NCBI GenBank assembly: GCA_038216155.1
Contig: JBBQQH010000003.1
Span: 27,692-91,691, forward strand
Length of the DNA: 64,000 nt
Direction: 5' to 3'
Source: SZAS-103 sp038216155
GTDB taxonomy: Bacteria > Pseudomonadota > Gammaproteobacteria > Xanthomonadales > Xanthomonadaceae
A model generated the notes under the pieces. That model was given only the letters and a program-made list of their open reading frames with translations. It had not been told where the DNA came from and searched no databases. The translations under genes and the position numbers were made by a program. Below are positions 18,646 through 28,143 of the stretch, in pieces (within the stretch, counting starts at the first letter, position 1; each line of letters begins with the position of its first letter).

Positions 18646-20024
18646 TCCGCAGGATTTCGTTGTTGACCGTTGGCATAGCGCTGGCCCTGGTGGCCTCGGC
18701 CGATGTGCAGCCCGGCGCGCAAGGCACCGTTTACCGCGACAAGGTCGCACTGCACGACAAGCCAGCAGTCACTGGCAAGGTTTTGACAACCTTGCAGCGC
18801 AGTGCGCCGGTTGCGGTCGACCAGCAGAACGGGCTGTGGTTTCAGATCCACACCAACGACAACAAGGCCGGCTACGTGCGCATCAACGAGGTGCGCCTGA
18901 CCTCGACCAAGCCGGCTGGCGGCAGCGACAACATGGCGGCACTGGTGCGCGGCCACGGCAGCGGCAAGGTCAGCGAAACCGCCGGCGTGCGCGGGTTGGA
19001 AGAGAGTCAGCTCAAGGCTGCCAATTTCGATGCCACCCAGTTGGCCATGATGGAGGCCAATCGCGCCGATGTCGGCGCTGGCAACAGCTACGCCCGCAGC
19101 AAGCACTTGAGTGCGACCTCGTATCCGTATCCGGACGAGACCAAGGGCGCGCAAAAGCCGGGCAGTGAAAACCAGCCGCAGCGCGAGGAGCCTGCTGAGA
19201 TGCCGCCCGAAGTCGCCTCGCGCAATCCCTTTGCCAAGTTGGGCGGCGCCTTCAAGGGCATGAAAAAATCGGGGATGCCGATGGGCGATCTGATGGATGC
19301 GGCGCTGTCGCCGGAGGAACAACAGGACGAACTCGCACTCGGTCCGCAGATCGCCGGTCGCGTGCTCGGCGCCGCTCCGCTATACAACGATCCAGCCGCG
19401 CAGCATCGCGTCAACGCGATCGGGCGCTGGGTCGCCTCGCAAACCTATCGCCCGGACTATCCGTGGACGTTCGCGATCATCGATCTGGACGAGTACAACG
19501 CGTTTGCGGCACCCGGCGGCTACGTGTTCATGACCCGTGGTTTGTATGACGTGCTGCAGTCCGACGACGAAGTGGCGGCGGTACTGGCGCACGAGATGAG
19601 CCACGTTGTGCAGCGCGATCAGTACAACGTGGTACGCAAGCAGAAGCGCGCCAAGATCGGGACCGACATTGCCAGCGGAATGCTGGTTGACCGGGTCGGC
19701 AATAGTGGGGGCGTTGGAGGGATGCTGAGCAAGACCGCTGCCAGTTACCTGGCCAAATTCGGCGCTACGCTGGTGTTGACGCATTTCGACCAGGCGGTGG
19801 AATACCGCGCTGACGATGCCGCCGAAGTCTATCTGGTGCGCGCCGGCTACAACCCGCTGGCGATGTATGCGGTGTTGCAGAAACTGGCTGGCGTGAGTAC
19901 GTCGTCCAAACGCCTTTCCACGTTGACCAAGTCGCATCCCAGCGCCAGCGCGCGCCTCGACAACCTCGACAAGCAGGGCCTGACCGCGATGGCGACTTAC
20001 ACCGATCGCAAGTACGTGAATTGA
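18642..20024 (+). CDS. SH3-domain M48-family metalloprotease, secreted
   Basis: A 460-residue protein with a signal peptide (residues 1-20) and a bacterial SH3-like domain (about 25-90: DKVALHDKPAVTGKVLTTL ... WFQIHTNDNKAGYVR). A low-complexity linker and an M48 peptidase domain (about 245-450) follow. The zinc motif HEMSH is near 317 in AAVLAHEMSHVVQRDQYN, and the third ligand Glu lies in AVEYRADDAAEVY near 387. M48 peptidases of the BepA/YfgC type act on outer-membrane or periplasmic proteins; the SH3 domain may bind peptidoglycan or a partner. The start overlaps the end of the CHASE2 gene (ATGA), indicating joint expression. Confidence 0.85.
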   Translation: MIRRISLLTVGIALALVASADVQPGAQGTVYRDKVALHDKPAVTGKVLTTLQRSAPVAVDQQNGLWFQIHTNDNKAGYVRINEVRLTSTKPAGGSDNMAALVRGHGSGKVSETAGVRGLEESQLKAANFDATQLAMMEANRADVGAGNSYARSKHLSATSYPYPDETKGAQKPGSENQPQREEPAEMPPEVASRNPFAKLGGAFKGMKKSGMPMGDLMDAALSPEEQQDELALGPQIAGRVLGAAPLYNDPAAQHRVNAIGRWVASQTYRPDYPWTFAIIDLDEYNAFAAPGGYVFMTRGLYDVLQSDDEVAAVLAHEMSHVVQRDQYNVVRKQKRAKIGTDIASGMLVDRVGNSGGVGGMLSKTAASYLAKFGATLVLTHFDQAVEYRADDAAEVYLVRAGYNPLAMYAVLQKLAGVSTSSKRLSTLTKSHPSASARLDNLDKQGLTAMATYTDRKYVN

Positions 20025-20177
20025 GCAGTCGTGGTAATCGCAAGCCGGGGGCGTCTGCTCCTGGATTACGGCTCAGAGCTTGAGCGGAGGCTGCGTCGAA
20101 ATCATCGTCTGCGCGCACCCTCCGGCGTGCACCGGAACGTAGCAGCTGGATTCCATTCCCTGTCCAAAGAAGCACTC

Positions 20178-21515
20178 ATGCTTAAACTTTCGCGATCGCG
20201 TAAACCAGTTCAGTTATCAACGCTTGTGCTGGCGTTTGCGGTTGGCACACAATTTGCTCACGCCGCCGACAACCACGACCTTGCCGCGCAGTGGACGACC
20301 AAGCTGACGCCGCAGGTGCTCGCGTGGCGACGCGACATCCATCAGCATCCGGAATTGAGCAATCGAGAATTTCGCACCTCCGCGCTGGTGGCCAAACAGC
20401 TGAAAGCGCTGGGTCTCGAGGTCAAGACCAATGTCGCGCACACCGGTGTTGTTGCGCTGCTCAAGGGCGGCAAGCCCGGACCAAAGCTTGCGATTCGCGC
20501 CGACATGGATGCGTTGCCGGTGACCGAGGAAGTCGATATTCCGTTCAAGTCGGTCGCGCAAGGGCATTACAACGGACACGACGTCGGCGTGATGCACGCC
20601 TGCGGCCACGACGGCCACACCGCGATGCTGCTTGGCGTCGCGACGGCGATGGCGGGCATGCGCAAGGATCTTCCGGGCGAGGTGCTTTTCATCTTCCAGC
20701 CCGCCGAGGAAGGCGTGCCGACCGGCGAGGACGGCGGCGCAGCAATGATGCTGAAAGAAGGCATGTTCCGCGACTTCAATCCCGATGCTGTATTCGGCAT
20801 GCATGTAGTGAGTTGGTTGAATAGCGGAACCGTCGAGGTGCATGCAGGTCCTGCGATGGCGGGATCTGACACGTTCGCGATGACAGTGCATGGCCGGCAG
20901 ACGCACGGTGCGATGCCTTGGAACGGAATCGATCCGATCGTGATTTCGGCACAGATCATCAGCGCCGCGCAAACTATCGTCAGTCGGCGGCTGAATATCG
21001 GATCGCTGCCAGCGGTACTCACGTTCGGCGTGATCGAAGGTGGCACCCGCTTCAACATCGTGCCGGACAAGGTCGAGTTGCAAGGGACGTTGCGCACCTA
21101 CGACACTGCAATGCGGCAACAGGCGATCGATGATCTGAAGGCGCTGGCCGAACACACCGCCCAAGCCAATGGCGGCAGCGCCGAGTTGACGATTCCAGTC
21201 GGCACCAGCAACCCGGTGCTGATCAACAATCCGGCGTTGTCGGCGCGGGTGACAGCGAGCATCGGCAACGCCATCGGACCCGATCACGTCATTGACGGTA
21301 AAGTGTGGATGGCATCGGAAGATTTCGCCTGGCTGTCGAAGGACGTGCCGGGCGTGTACTTCTTCGTCGGTTCGACGCCGCCGGGGATGGATGTGGCCCA
21401 AGCGCCAGCGAATCATTCGCCGAAGTTCTTCCTCGATGAGGGCGCACTGCAGGTGGGAATGCACGCGATGCTGCAGGCGAGCCTGGATTTCCTGGCGACT
21501 GAATCCCGGAATTAA
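20178..21515 (+). CDS. M20-family amidohydrolase, secreted
   Basis: A 445-residue protein from ATG 20178; the frame is open further upstream but the signal peptide (LSTLVLAFAVGTQFAHAA) begins at this ATG. Metal-binding and catalytic features of M20D amidohydrolases are visible: RRDIHQHPELSNREFRT, LAIRADMDALPVTEE, HACGHDGHTAMLLG, FQPAEEG and a C-terminal ASEDFAWLSKDVPGVYFFVG. Relatives hydrolyse N-acyl amino acids, hippurate or indole-acetyl conjugates; the substrate cannot be read from sequence. The export signal is notable since many relatives are cytoplasmic. About 150 bases follow the M48 gene, so co-transcription is possible. Confidence 0.88.
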   Translation: MLKLSRSRKPVQLSTLVLAFAVGTQFAHAADNHDLAAQWTTKLTPQVLAWRRDIHQHPELSNREFRTSALVAKQLKALGLEVKTNVAHTGVVALLKGGKPGPKLAIRADMDALPVTEEVDIPFKSVAQGHYNGHDVGVMHACGHDGHTAMLLGVATAMAGMRKDLPGEVLFIFQPAEEGVPTGEDGGAAMMLKEGMFRDFNPDAVFGMHVVSWLNSGTVEVHAGPAMAGSDTFAMTVHGRQTHGAMPWNGIDPIVISAQIISAAQTIVSRRLNIGSLPAVLTFGVIEGGTRFNIVPDKVELQGTLRTYDTAMRQQAIDDLKALAEHTAQANGGSAELTIPVGTSNPVLINNPALSARVTASIGNAIGPDHVIDGKVWMASEDFAWLSKDVPGVYFFVGSTPPGMDVAQAPANHSPKFFLDEGALQVGMHAMLQASLDFLATESRN

Positions 21516-21563
21516 TTGCATGGCATCGCGGCCGCTTGATGTCGCGTGCGGCTGGCAGCTCGA

Positions 21564-24500
21564 TTAAATGTCGAAGTCGGTGCCGGGGCCCTCCGACATA
21601 TCTGGCTGCGCCGTGAATTCGTCCCGAACGCAAACGCGATTGCGCCCGTCGCGCTTGGCTTGGTAAAGCGCCATGTCCGCATCGCGCAGCATGCGATGCG
21701 CATCTTCGCGATTAGCCAATACAGCCGAGGCGACTCCAGCGCTGATGGTGACGCGCATGGTCTGGGCAGTGCCGGGCACGTCGATGTCGCACGCTGCGAC
21801 GGCTTCGCGGAAGCCTTCAGCCAAGGTCACTGCAATCGCGATATCGGTGGCGGGCAACAGGCAGGCGAATTCCTCGCCACCATAGCGTGCGACCAAAGCC
21901 TCGGCTGGCGCGCAAAGCAGCATCCGGCTAGCAACCCCGCGCAGGGCTTCGTCGCCGGCGGGATGGCCGAAGCGGTCGTTGTAGGCTTTGAAGTGGTCGA
22001 CGTCGACCAGGATCAATGCGGTGCGCGTGCCATCGGTAGGAGGAGGTTGATCGAGGCGTTCCAACAGGCTCCGACGATTGGCCAGGCCGGTGAGGGCATC
22101 GTGGTAGGACAATTCGAGCAGCCGCGCATTGGCGGCGTCCAACTCGGCGGTGCGTTCGGCAACTCGACGCTCGAGGGAACGGCGACGCGCCTGCAAACCG
22201 CGCATGCGCAGCAACGCCATCACATAGCCAAGCAGCAGGACGACCAGAGCCGCTAGCGCAATCGCCCACCAGCGCTGCCACCAGTGTGCGGCGACCATGA
22301 TCGGCAGGTCGATCGTACGGCTGATGTTGCCGGCATGGTCGCGCGCTTCCACGCGCAATCGATAGTCGCCCGGCGGCAGCGAATTGAACGTGCGCGACGG
22401 CTGCGCAGTCCATTCGCCTGGCTTGTCTTCATAGCCGATCAGTTGCGTGCGGAAGCGCGATTCGCCTTCGCGCGACCACGACAGCAACGCGAATTCGACA
22501 TCGATATTTTTTACACCGGCCCCGACCTGGAGTGCAGGAACCGAGGCCATGCCGTGATCGCCGGATGTGGTCTGCTCCGGCATCGAGTCGATCTGCTTGC
22601 CATCGATGGACACCTGCGTGATACGCAGCGGTTTGGGCTGCGTGTCCTGTGACGCGCCGCGCGGATCGTAAACGGTCAGGCCGCCCAGAGTGCCCGCCCA
22701 ATAACGGTCGTGCGCGTCGATGAATTGTGCGTTGGTATTGCACTCATCGTGCACCATGCCGTCCTTGCGCGTGAACACACGCGCGTTGTAGCCGCGCGAG
22801 GCCGGTACTAGTTGTTGCACGCCATTGTTGGTGCAGATGTAAATGCGGCCGGTCGAATCGCGCAAAGCACCATATGCGCTAGCGTCGGGCGCGGGTGGCA
22901 GGGTGTCCTGCAAAGGCCGGGGATGCGATGGGTCGCTGACATCCACGCGCGTGATACCAGTGCTTGAGGTGCCGATCCACAGGATCGGAGATCCGTCGGC
23001 ATCGTTGAGCAGGCTGAGGCTCATGAGGTCGGCGTCGGGCAGCCCGGCGCTGCGCGCAAACAGGTCCCACTTCTGACCATCAAAACGCGCCAGACCCTGA
23101 TCGGTGCTTGCCCACAGCCACTGCCGGCCCTTGCGGTCGATTTGCTGCTGAAGCTTGATCACGCGCCACTGATCAACCACACCCGCGGCGCGAAACGCGG
23201 TCCACTGGCCATTTCGCAGTCGATAAATTCCTGACTGCCGAGTCGCCACCCATTGTTCCTCGGCGCCATCGATCGTGCGGACCAGCGTGTCCAAGGGTGC
23301 TTCGCCAGCGTCCTTCGGCCACGGCGTGAGAACTGGCTCGAACACGGGCGTGTCCGCATCACGCATGCGCACCCGCAGCAATTCGCCGCCGCGCAAGCCG
23401 ACCCATCGTGTACGGGTGCCGTCCCGGGCTTGGGTGGCCACCACCATGCTCACGCTGGGCGCAGGCAAGCTGCCGTCGGCTGCCGTGAAGCGATGCCAGC
23501 TGTCATGCGTGTACAGCGCCAGTCCGTCGTCGCTGGCACCCACCCAGAGCCGTTCGCCGCCTTGGTCATCCGGTTCCAGCAGCACGCCGAAGACGCCGAT
23601 CGAACCGGCGCCCATCAGCGAGGCGGTGGTCCAGGCGTTGCCACCGAGCACCGTTCGCGAGACGCCGGATTCGGTGGCCAGCCAGATCACGTCTTCGCCG
23701 CCCGGGCTGTGCCAGACATTCAATCCGCGGATCACGTTTGATGGCAATCCATACCGTCGATCAAAGATCTGGACATGGTCATCGTGAACGCGCAGCAGAC
23801 CCGATCGCGACGAGATCCAGATTGCGCGGTCCCCGCTTGGCAGTGGGCGCACAGCCATGTCGTAGAGTTCGTTGGTCGGCAGTTCGCCGCCTTCCTTCGA
23901 CCAGCGCTTCAGACCGTCGCCCGACAGCCGCCACAAGCCATCGCCGAACACGGAAACCCAAAGTTCCTCGCGCCCTTGGTATTCGGTGGCCAACAGGTAC
24001 TCGACCTGCGATGAATCGAGGCCTTCGGCATGCCATTGCCGCCAGCCTTTCGTGCCATCGTCGCGGTACCAGAGTCCCTGACTACCGGTGCCGACCCACT
24101 GGCGCCGGTGACCGTCGAGGCGCAGGGTTTGCGCCATCGACAAGATCGGCCCATGCGGCAAGCCGTTGTTGTCCGGATCGCCTTGCCAATGCCCGTTGCG
24201 GCGCACCATCAAACCCTTGTCCCAGGTCACCGCCCACAACGTGGATCCGCCACCCGCATCGAGGGTTTCGGCAAATCGCCGCACCTGTTGCGATGGCAGG
24301 CCGGTACTGATGTTTTCGACATGCCAGCGGCGCCCGTCGTAACGGGCCAATCCGTCACTGCGGAAAGCCGCCCACAGGGTGCCGCCCCGATCCACGCGCA
24401 CGCTGTCGACCGGATGGGCCATGGTCGGATCGTCGCTACCGACCCAGCGGTGTCCGTCGTAGGGGAAGACTCCCGCCGGCGAAGCCGCCCAGACAAAGCC

Positions 24501-24704
24501 GTCACGATCGGTGGCGACGGCAACGGTGACGGCGTCGGGCAGCCCATCGCGTGCCGAGAAGTTGGTAAAGGTCGGGGCGCCGAGATCCAGCAGGTTTAGC
24601 GGTCGCGTTTCCGATGCCGCGGATGTATGTCTGGCCGAGGCCCAGCTCGTTGCACCCAGCAGCAGCAAGACGAGCGAGACAATGGTCCTGGAAATGACCT
24701 GCAA
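21564..24704 (-). CDS. Periplasmic beta-propeller diguanylate cyclase
   Basis: About 1046 residues. A signal peptide is followed by many two-component-regulator propeller repeats (about 35-720; repeated LWVGT/LWAS and GLP motifs such as FTNFSARDGLP). A Y_Y_Y domain (about 745-791), one membrane helix (about 810-831), a short coiled coil and a C-terminal GGDEF domain follow. The active site RYGGEEF lies near 940; the RxxD inhibitory site is replaced by PAEA, so no product inhibition is predicted. It makes c-di-GMP in response to a periplasmic ligand. The TTG at 24704 is favoured over ATG 24761 because AAGGGAA sits about eight bases upstream. Related propeller sensors in other bacteria recognise polysaccharides, which cannot be tested here. 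Confidence 0.85.
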   Translation of the reverse strand: MQVISRTIVSLVLLLLGATSWASARHTSAASETRPLNLLDLGAPTFTNFSARDGLPDAVTVAVATDRDGFVWAASPAGVFPYDGHRWVGSDDPTMAHPVDSVRVDRGGTLWAAFRSDGLARYDGRRWHVENISTGLPSQQVRRFAETLDAGGGSTLWAVTWDKGLMVRRNGHWQGDPDNNGLPHGPILSMAQTLRLDGHRRQWVGTGSQGLWYRDDGTKGWRQWHAEGLDSSQVEYLLATEYQGREELWVSVFGDGLWRLSGDGLKRWSKEGGELPTNELYDMAVRPLPSGDRAIWISSRSGLLRVHDDHVQIFDRRYGLPSNVIRGLNVWHSPGGEDVIWLATESGVSRTVLGGNAWTTASLMGAGSIGVFGVLLEPDDQGGERLWVGASDDGLALYTHDSWHRFTAADGSLPAPSVSMVVATQARDGTRTRWVGLRGGELLRVRMRDADTPVFEPVLTPWPKDAGEAPLDTLVRTIDGAEEQWVATRQSGIYRLRNGQWTAFRAAGVVDQWRVIKLQQQIDRKGRQWLWASTDQGLARFDGQKWDLFARSAGLPDADLMSLSLLNDADGSPILWIGTSSTGITRVDVSDPSHPRPLQDTLPPAPDASAYGALRDSTGRIYICTNNGVQQLVPASRGYNARVFTRKDGMVHDECNTNAQFIDAHDRYWAGTLGGLTVYDPRGASQDTQPKPLRITQVSIDGKQIDSMPEQTTSGDHGMASVPALQVGAGVKNIDVEFALLSWSREGESRFRTQLIGYEDKPGEWTAQPSRTFNSLPPGDYRLRVEARDHAGNISRTIDLPIMVAAHWWQRWWAIALAALVVLLLGYVMALLRMRGLQARRRSLERRVAERTAELDAANARLLELSYHDALTGLANRRSLLERLDQPPPTDGTRTALILVDVDHFKAYNDRFGHPAGDEALRGVASRMLLCAPAEALVARYGGEEFACLLPATDIAIAVTLAEGFREAVAACDIDVPGTAQTMRVTISAGVASAVLANREDAHRMLRDADMALYQAKRDGRNRVCVRDEFTAQPDMSEGPGTDFDI

Positions 24705-24830
24705 TTCGTTTCCCTTCCGGTTCGAGTACGCCGCAGGTACGCGGTTCGGCCAGTACCGCATATGCAGGAAGGCGAGGATGTGCCTTCCAATGCGATGCGG
24801 ATTTTTTTTCCTGCGGGGGCAGGGGCGTAT

Positions 24831-25601
24831 TCAGTGCCGCGCGGCTTCCACTTCTGAAGCGAGACGATCCGAGTCCGCACGCGCGGTGCCAATGACGATC
24901 TCCGATACGCGTAGCGTGGCTTCCCACATTCGGAGATTCTGCAACAGGGTATCCGAACTTCGGTATGTGTCGAGGATTGACGCCGCCTGTTCTTCGCTGA
25001 TTGGCGCAGGGCAGTCGATCAATTCCTGTCGCACGCCCACGAGTTGGCGAAAGCATTTGTTCCAGATGTATTGTTGAAGGGCCCAGGGAGTCAGCCCACG
25101 GATCTGCATGCGATAGACCGGGTCGTGGTGAGGCAGGCTGGCTCGCGGGCCGGTACCCGACAGACGATAGTAGTCGGCCAGTCGCTTGCGCAGGCCTTCG
25201 TTGACGATCAGGCCAAGGTCGCCACCATCGCGCATTTCGCGAAACGTCGTGTCCTCAAATTCGAAAGGCATCAGTTGGCCGGCTTGATAGTAGGCCAGGA
25301 CGGCCTTCCAGTTCGATTCGCCGCTGTGCTGCCCGGATTCGGCGTAGGCCATCGCCGCGTTGGCGTAGCTCGAGACTTTTGCCCAGAACGCCAGCGTGGC
25401 GTCAATGTTCTGGCGATCGGCCACCAGTTCGGCATGGATGCGTCGATAGTAGCTGTCGGCATGGCCGCGATCGAGCCGATCCTGATTCCAGTTGTTGACC
25501 TGTAGCGCCAGTAGGATACCGACGACGACGATCACCAATTCGATGATCGCCGCCATCCAGTCGTGCTGGCGCAATCGCGCCGCGAGTTTCAGTAGAGGCA
25601 T
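24831..25601 (-). CDS. DUF6090-type membrane protein
   Basis: A 256-residue protein from ATG 25601. The N-terminus reads MPLLKLAARLRQHDWMAAII followed by a membrane helix (ELVIVVVGILLALQVNNW), the hallmark of the DUF6090 group, then a soluble helical part with conserved FREMRDGGDLGLI. Such proteins are common and often multi-copy in Xanthomonadales and Bacteroidetes, and their function is unknown. The ATG at 25640 gives an additional Cys/Arg-rich leader that does not fit the family. It lies upstream of the propeller diguanylate cyclase on the same strand, 126 bases apart; co-transcription is possible but not evident. Confidence 0.75.
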   Translation of the reverse strand: MPLLKLAARLRQHDWMAAIIELVIVVVGILLALQVNNWNQDRLDRGHADSYYRRIHAELVADRQNIDATLAFWAKVSSYANAAMAYAESGQHSGESNWKAVLAYYQAGQLMPFEFEDTTFREMRDGGDLGLIVNEGLRKRLADYYRLSGTGPRASLPHHDPVYRMQIRGLTPWALQQYIWNKCFRQLVGVRQELIDCPAPISEEQAASILDTYRSSDTLLQNLRMWEATLRVSEIVIGTARADSDRLASEVEAARH

Positions 25602-25720
25602 CCGCGCATTCCTCTGCAAAGCGCATCTTGGCGCTGGCATCGCGCGCTGCGCGGACCATGGAACATCCGCGCCTCGGCCGAAAGTTCTCGCTGCTTAGCG
25701 CACTTCAAGTCGCAAGAAGT

Positions 25721-26266
25721 TTACTTCTTCAACGCCGTCACCGCGTCGAGTGTTTCCTTAACGTGGTTTTTGGGATTGAGCGCCGAATAGACGTGCGCGA
25801 TGGTGCCGTCTGGCGCAATCACATAAGAGACGCGATCGGCCCACGAGGGCTTCATCTTGAGGGTGGCATCGTATTGGCCAGCGATCTTTGCGCCCTCATC
25901 GGCAGCGACTGGAAACTTGCCGCCGCAGTGTTCGGTTTCCTTGGAGAAGTCGGCAAGCTCCGTGGTGTTGCCGGCGGTCACGCCAATGACAGTCGCACCC
26001 TGCGCCTTGAACTGATCGATCGCCTCGGAAAACAGGTGCGCTTCAAGATTGCAGCCCGACGTGTGCGCGGCCGGGAAGAAATAGACAACAACCGGACCCT
26101 TTTTCAGCGCATCGGCGAGGTCGTAGGTGAACGGCTTGCCGGCGAGATAGGCGGGTGCGGTGAATTCGGGCGCGCGCGCGCCGACCTTGAGTGCAGCGCT
26201 GGCGGCAGGGGCCAGCATCAGCGTGGCAACGGCGCCGACTGCGGCTAGTGTCAGGGGATGTTTCAT
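25721..26266 (-). CDS. Secreted peroxiredoxin, BCP/PrxQ-like
   Basis: A 181-residue protein from ATG 26266. Residues 1-24 are a signal peptide (LAAVGAVATLMLAPAASA). The thioredoxin fold carries the peroxidatic Cys72 in FPAAHTSGCNLEA, a variant of the usual PxxxTPxC motif, and a possible resolving Cys near 113 in TEHCGGKF. It belongs to the AhpC/TSA BCP-PrxQ group and is predicted to reduce peroxides in the periplasm, distinct from the cytoplasmic Prx5 protein at 2688. The downstream DUF6090 gene is 119 bases away on the same strand. Confidence 0.85.
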   Translation of the reverse strand: MKHPLTLAAVGAVATLMLAPAASAALKVGARAPEFTAPAYLAGKPFTYDLADALKKGPVVVYFFPAAHTSGCNLEAHLFSEAIDQFKAQGATVIGVTAGNTTELADFSKETEHCGGKFPVAADEGAKIAGQYDATLKMKPSWADRVSYVIAPDGTIAHVYSALNPKNHVKETLDAVTALKK

Positions 26267-26644
26267 GGGGAATGCTCCTGTGAAGGGCATTCCTTATACA
26301 CCGGCCGCGGTGCGCGTCTGGTGAACGTATTGTGCAGGTTGAACGAGTTTCCGGGAACTCTCATTTGCGCGTATCCACAAGGACCGGCATTCGACGTCAC
26401 CCGATCGTAACGGGCGACTATTCGGTAGCAGCGCGCACCTGATGCGTCGACGCTGATCTTGCATTGCTGCTCGCCGGCGGGCCTGCAATAGTTGAGCCCC
26501 AACTCGGACTGAAGCGCTCCATGCGGATAAGCTCGGACACTCGCCCTGCACGCACGCCTTCAAGCCGAGGAATCATGGCGCCGGTTCGTTGCAAACTCGC
26601 CAGTCCGGCAGGCGGTACGAGTCATTTCCAGAAAGGAACAATCG
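26267..26644. other. Intergenic region with doubtful small minus-strand frames
   Basis: About 380 bases between the divergent peroxiredoxin and phosphatase genes. A minus-strand frame at 26263-26502 overlaps the peroxiredoxin ATG (ATGA) and reads a Cys-containing peptide, but it has only a TTG start and no ribosome site. A 52-codon frame begins at ATG 26576 and ends at 26418. Neither resembles a known family. They could be decayed coding sequence; I do not call genes here. Confidence 0.3.
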
Positions 26645-27340
26645 ATGAAGAAAATCCTGCTCGTGATGTGCTGGCTGTTGCTCATCGCGTCGCTCCATGC
26701 CGCCGAGACCAAGCAGCCACCTGTGCGCACGATCATTCTGGTGCGGCATGGCAACTACGTTGACGATCCTTCTGCGGACGCGCGGCTTGGGCCGGGGCTG
26801 TCGCCACTCGGTGCGGCGCAGGCGCATTTGGTCGGCGCGCGGTTGGCTGCTTTGCCGAGCGGACTTGATGCAATGCTGGTCAGTCCGCTGCGGCGTGCGC
26901 GCGAAACCGCCGCGCTGATCGGCGAGGATTTTCCCGGCCGCGCCTTCACCGTGGTCGACGATCTCGCCGAGTGCACGCCACCGTCGCGCCACGCCGACAT
27001 CATGGCCCATGAGAAGCCCGCCGATCTCGCCGCATGCAAGGCGCAGCTTGAGCGCGCGTTCAAGACCTTGTTTATTCCCGCCACCGACCACGACCGCACC
27101 GACCTGCTGGTCTGCCACGGCAACGTGACCCGCTATCTGGTCACGCGCGCGCTCGGGGTAGACAGCACGGCGTGGCTGGAACTGTCGGTCGGCCATGCCA
27201 GCATGACGGTCATCCGCATCGACGCCGACGGCCACTTCAAAGTCATCGCGGTCGGCGATGTGGGCCACATGCCGCCCAACCTGCGTACTGGCGCCACGGG
27301 CGATGCCGATCGCAGCTTGGCGATTCCGGCGTTACCTTGA
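26645..27340 (+). CDS. Secreted histidine phosphatase (phosphoglycerate mutase superfamily)
   Basis: A 231-residue protein with a signal peptide (residues 1-20, MKKILLVMCWLLLIASLHAA). The phosphate-pocket motif LVRHGNY has the nucleophilic His35. The second RARET segment (LRRARETAALIG), the catalytic acid region in DLAECTPPSRH and the C-terminal His (DLLVCHGNVTRYLV) complete the branch-1 fold. It resembles PGAM5/SixA-like phosphatases; export suggests an extracytoplasmic substrate or a general phosphomonoesterase. GAAAGGAAC provides a ribosome site before the ATG. Substrate unknown. Confidence 0.82.
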   Translation: MKKILLVMCWLLLIASLHAAETKQPPVRTIILVRHGNYVDDPSADARLGPGLSPLGAAQAHLVGARLAALPSGLDAMLVSPLRRARETAALIGEDFPGRAFTVVDDLAECTPPSRHADIMAHEKPADLAACKAQLERAFKTLFIPATDHDRTDLLVCHGNVTRYLVTRALGVDSTAWLELSVGHASMTVIRIDADGHFKVIAVGDVGHMPPNLRTGATGDADRSLAIPALP

Positions 27341-27388
27341 GGGTTAAAGTCCGCCGCTGAAGTCGCTCAAGCGGCGAGGAAGCCAGTC

Positions 27389-27420
27389 AAAAAAACGTGC
27401 GTCGACATCTGGACGCACGT
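27389..27420 (-). terminator. Intrinsic terminator after the pyridoxamine-oxidase-like gene
   Basis: On the minus strand a nine-base stem ACGTGCGTC/GACGCACGT with an eight-base loop is followed by seven T (27389-27395 read as A on the plus strand). It lies about 65 bases after the stop of the gene ending at 27485. Confidence 0.85.
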
Positions 27421-27484
27421 CGGTTGAATCCTTCCCCACCGAGAGAGGGGTGATTGAAAGTCTTCGCACCGCAACGCGAATGAT

Positions 27485-27970
27485 CTATCGCAAAGCAACA
27501 TCGGCGACGTTGTCCTTGTACTCCTGCTTCGGATCGATACCCAACAGCATTTTCACGCCCGCCACGATGCTCGAGGCGTTGAGCCAGATTTCTGCGTGTT
27601 CGGCGTCGAGACGCAGCAGCGCCAGTTTTGGGTCGTCCTTGCCGCCCTGGTACCATGCGGCGACAAATGGATTCCACAGGCGATCAACCACCGCGCGGTC
27701 GGTGTCCACCACCAGATTGCCGTTGATACTGGCGAACAGATCGTGACCCTTGCTACTGAATGCGGCGATAGCGCGATGACCGTGCCCGACGCTGTTCACC
27801 AGCGCGCTGTCTTTTGATGAGAAAAACCAGATCGGCCCACGATCATTTTCTATCTGCGCCGTCATCGGTCGCGAGTGCCCGTCGTCCACGCCGACCAGGC
27901 CGAGCATGACGGTGCGATCGGACTTGATCGACTCCCACATTTTTTCCTGCAGTTCCTTCGGTGTATGCAT
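27485..27970 (-). CDS. Pyridoxamine 5'-phosphate oxidase-family protein (general stress type)
   Basis: A 161-residue FMN-binding split-barrel protein from ATG 27970 (MHTPKELQEKMWESIKSDRT). Segments VMLGLVGVDDGHSRPMTAQ, PIWFFSSKDSALV, and NPFVAAWYQGGKDDPKLALLRLDAEHAEIWL match the general stress protein 26 group. These proteins bind flavin or F420-like cofactors; a specific reaction is not established. The short length excludes true PdxH. It is transcribed alone, followed by a strong terminator. Confidence 0.8.
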   Translation of the reverse strand: MHTPKELQEKMWESIKSDRTVMLGLVGVDDGHSRPMTAQIENDRGPIWFFSSKDSALVNSVGHGHRAIAAFSSKGHDLFASINGNLVVDTDRAVVDRLWNPFVAAWYQGGKDDPKLALLRLDAEHAEIWLNASSIVAGVKMLLGIDPKQEYKDNVADVALR

Positions 27971-28143
27971 GACGACTCCTTGGATTGTGGGGATTTGGCT
28001 ACTTTTAGCGAGGCAAGCCGGCGCCCTGTGGCATTGAAGCGTCCGCGACGTAAATTTCCAGTGAAGCGACCATGTTGCAGTGCGCAAAAGTCGGCCCTAA
28101 ACTTCACTCCCGCCCGAATGCGACTCTCTCCGCCGGAGCCACC

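Noticed and set aside
20217..21521. Minus-strand 434-codon frame opposite the M20 hydrolase
   Set aside because: Histidine- and arginine-rich shadow; the plus strand has clear M20 motifs.
24780..24830. Terminator between DUF6090 and the propeller cyclase
   Set aside because: A short stem is present but the adjoining run is A, not T, on the transcribed strand.
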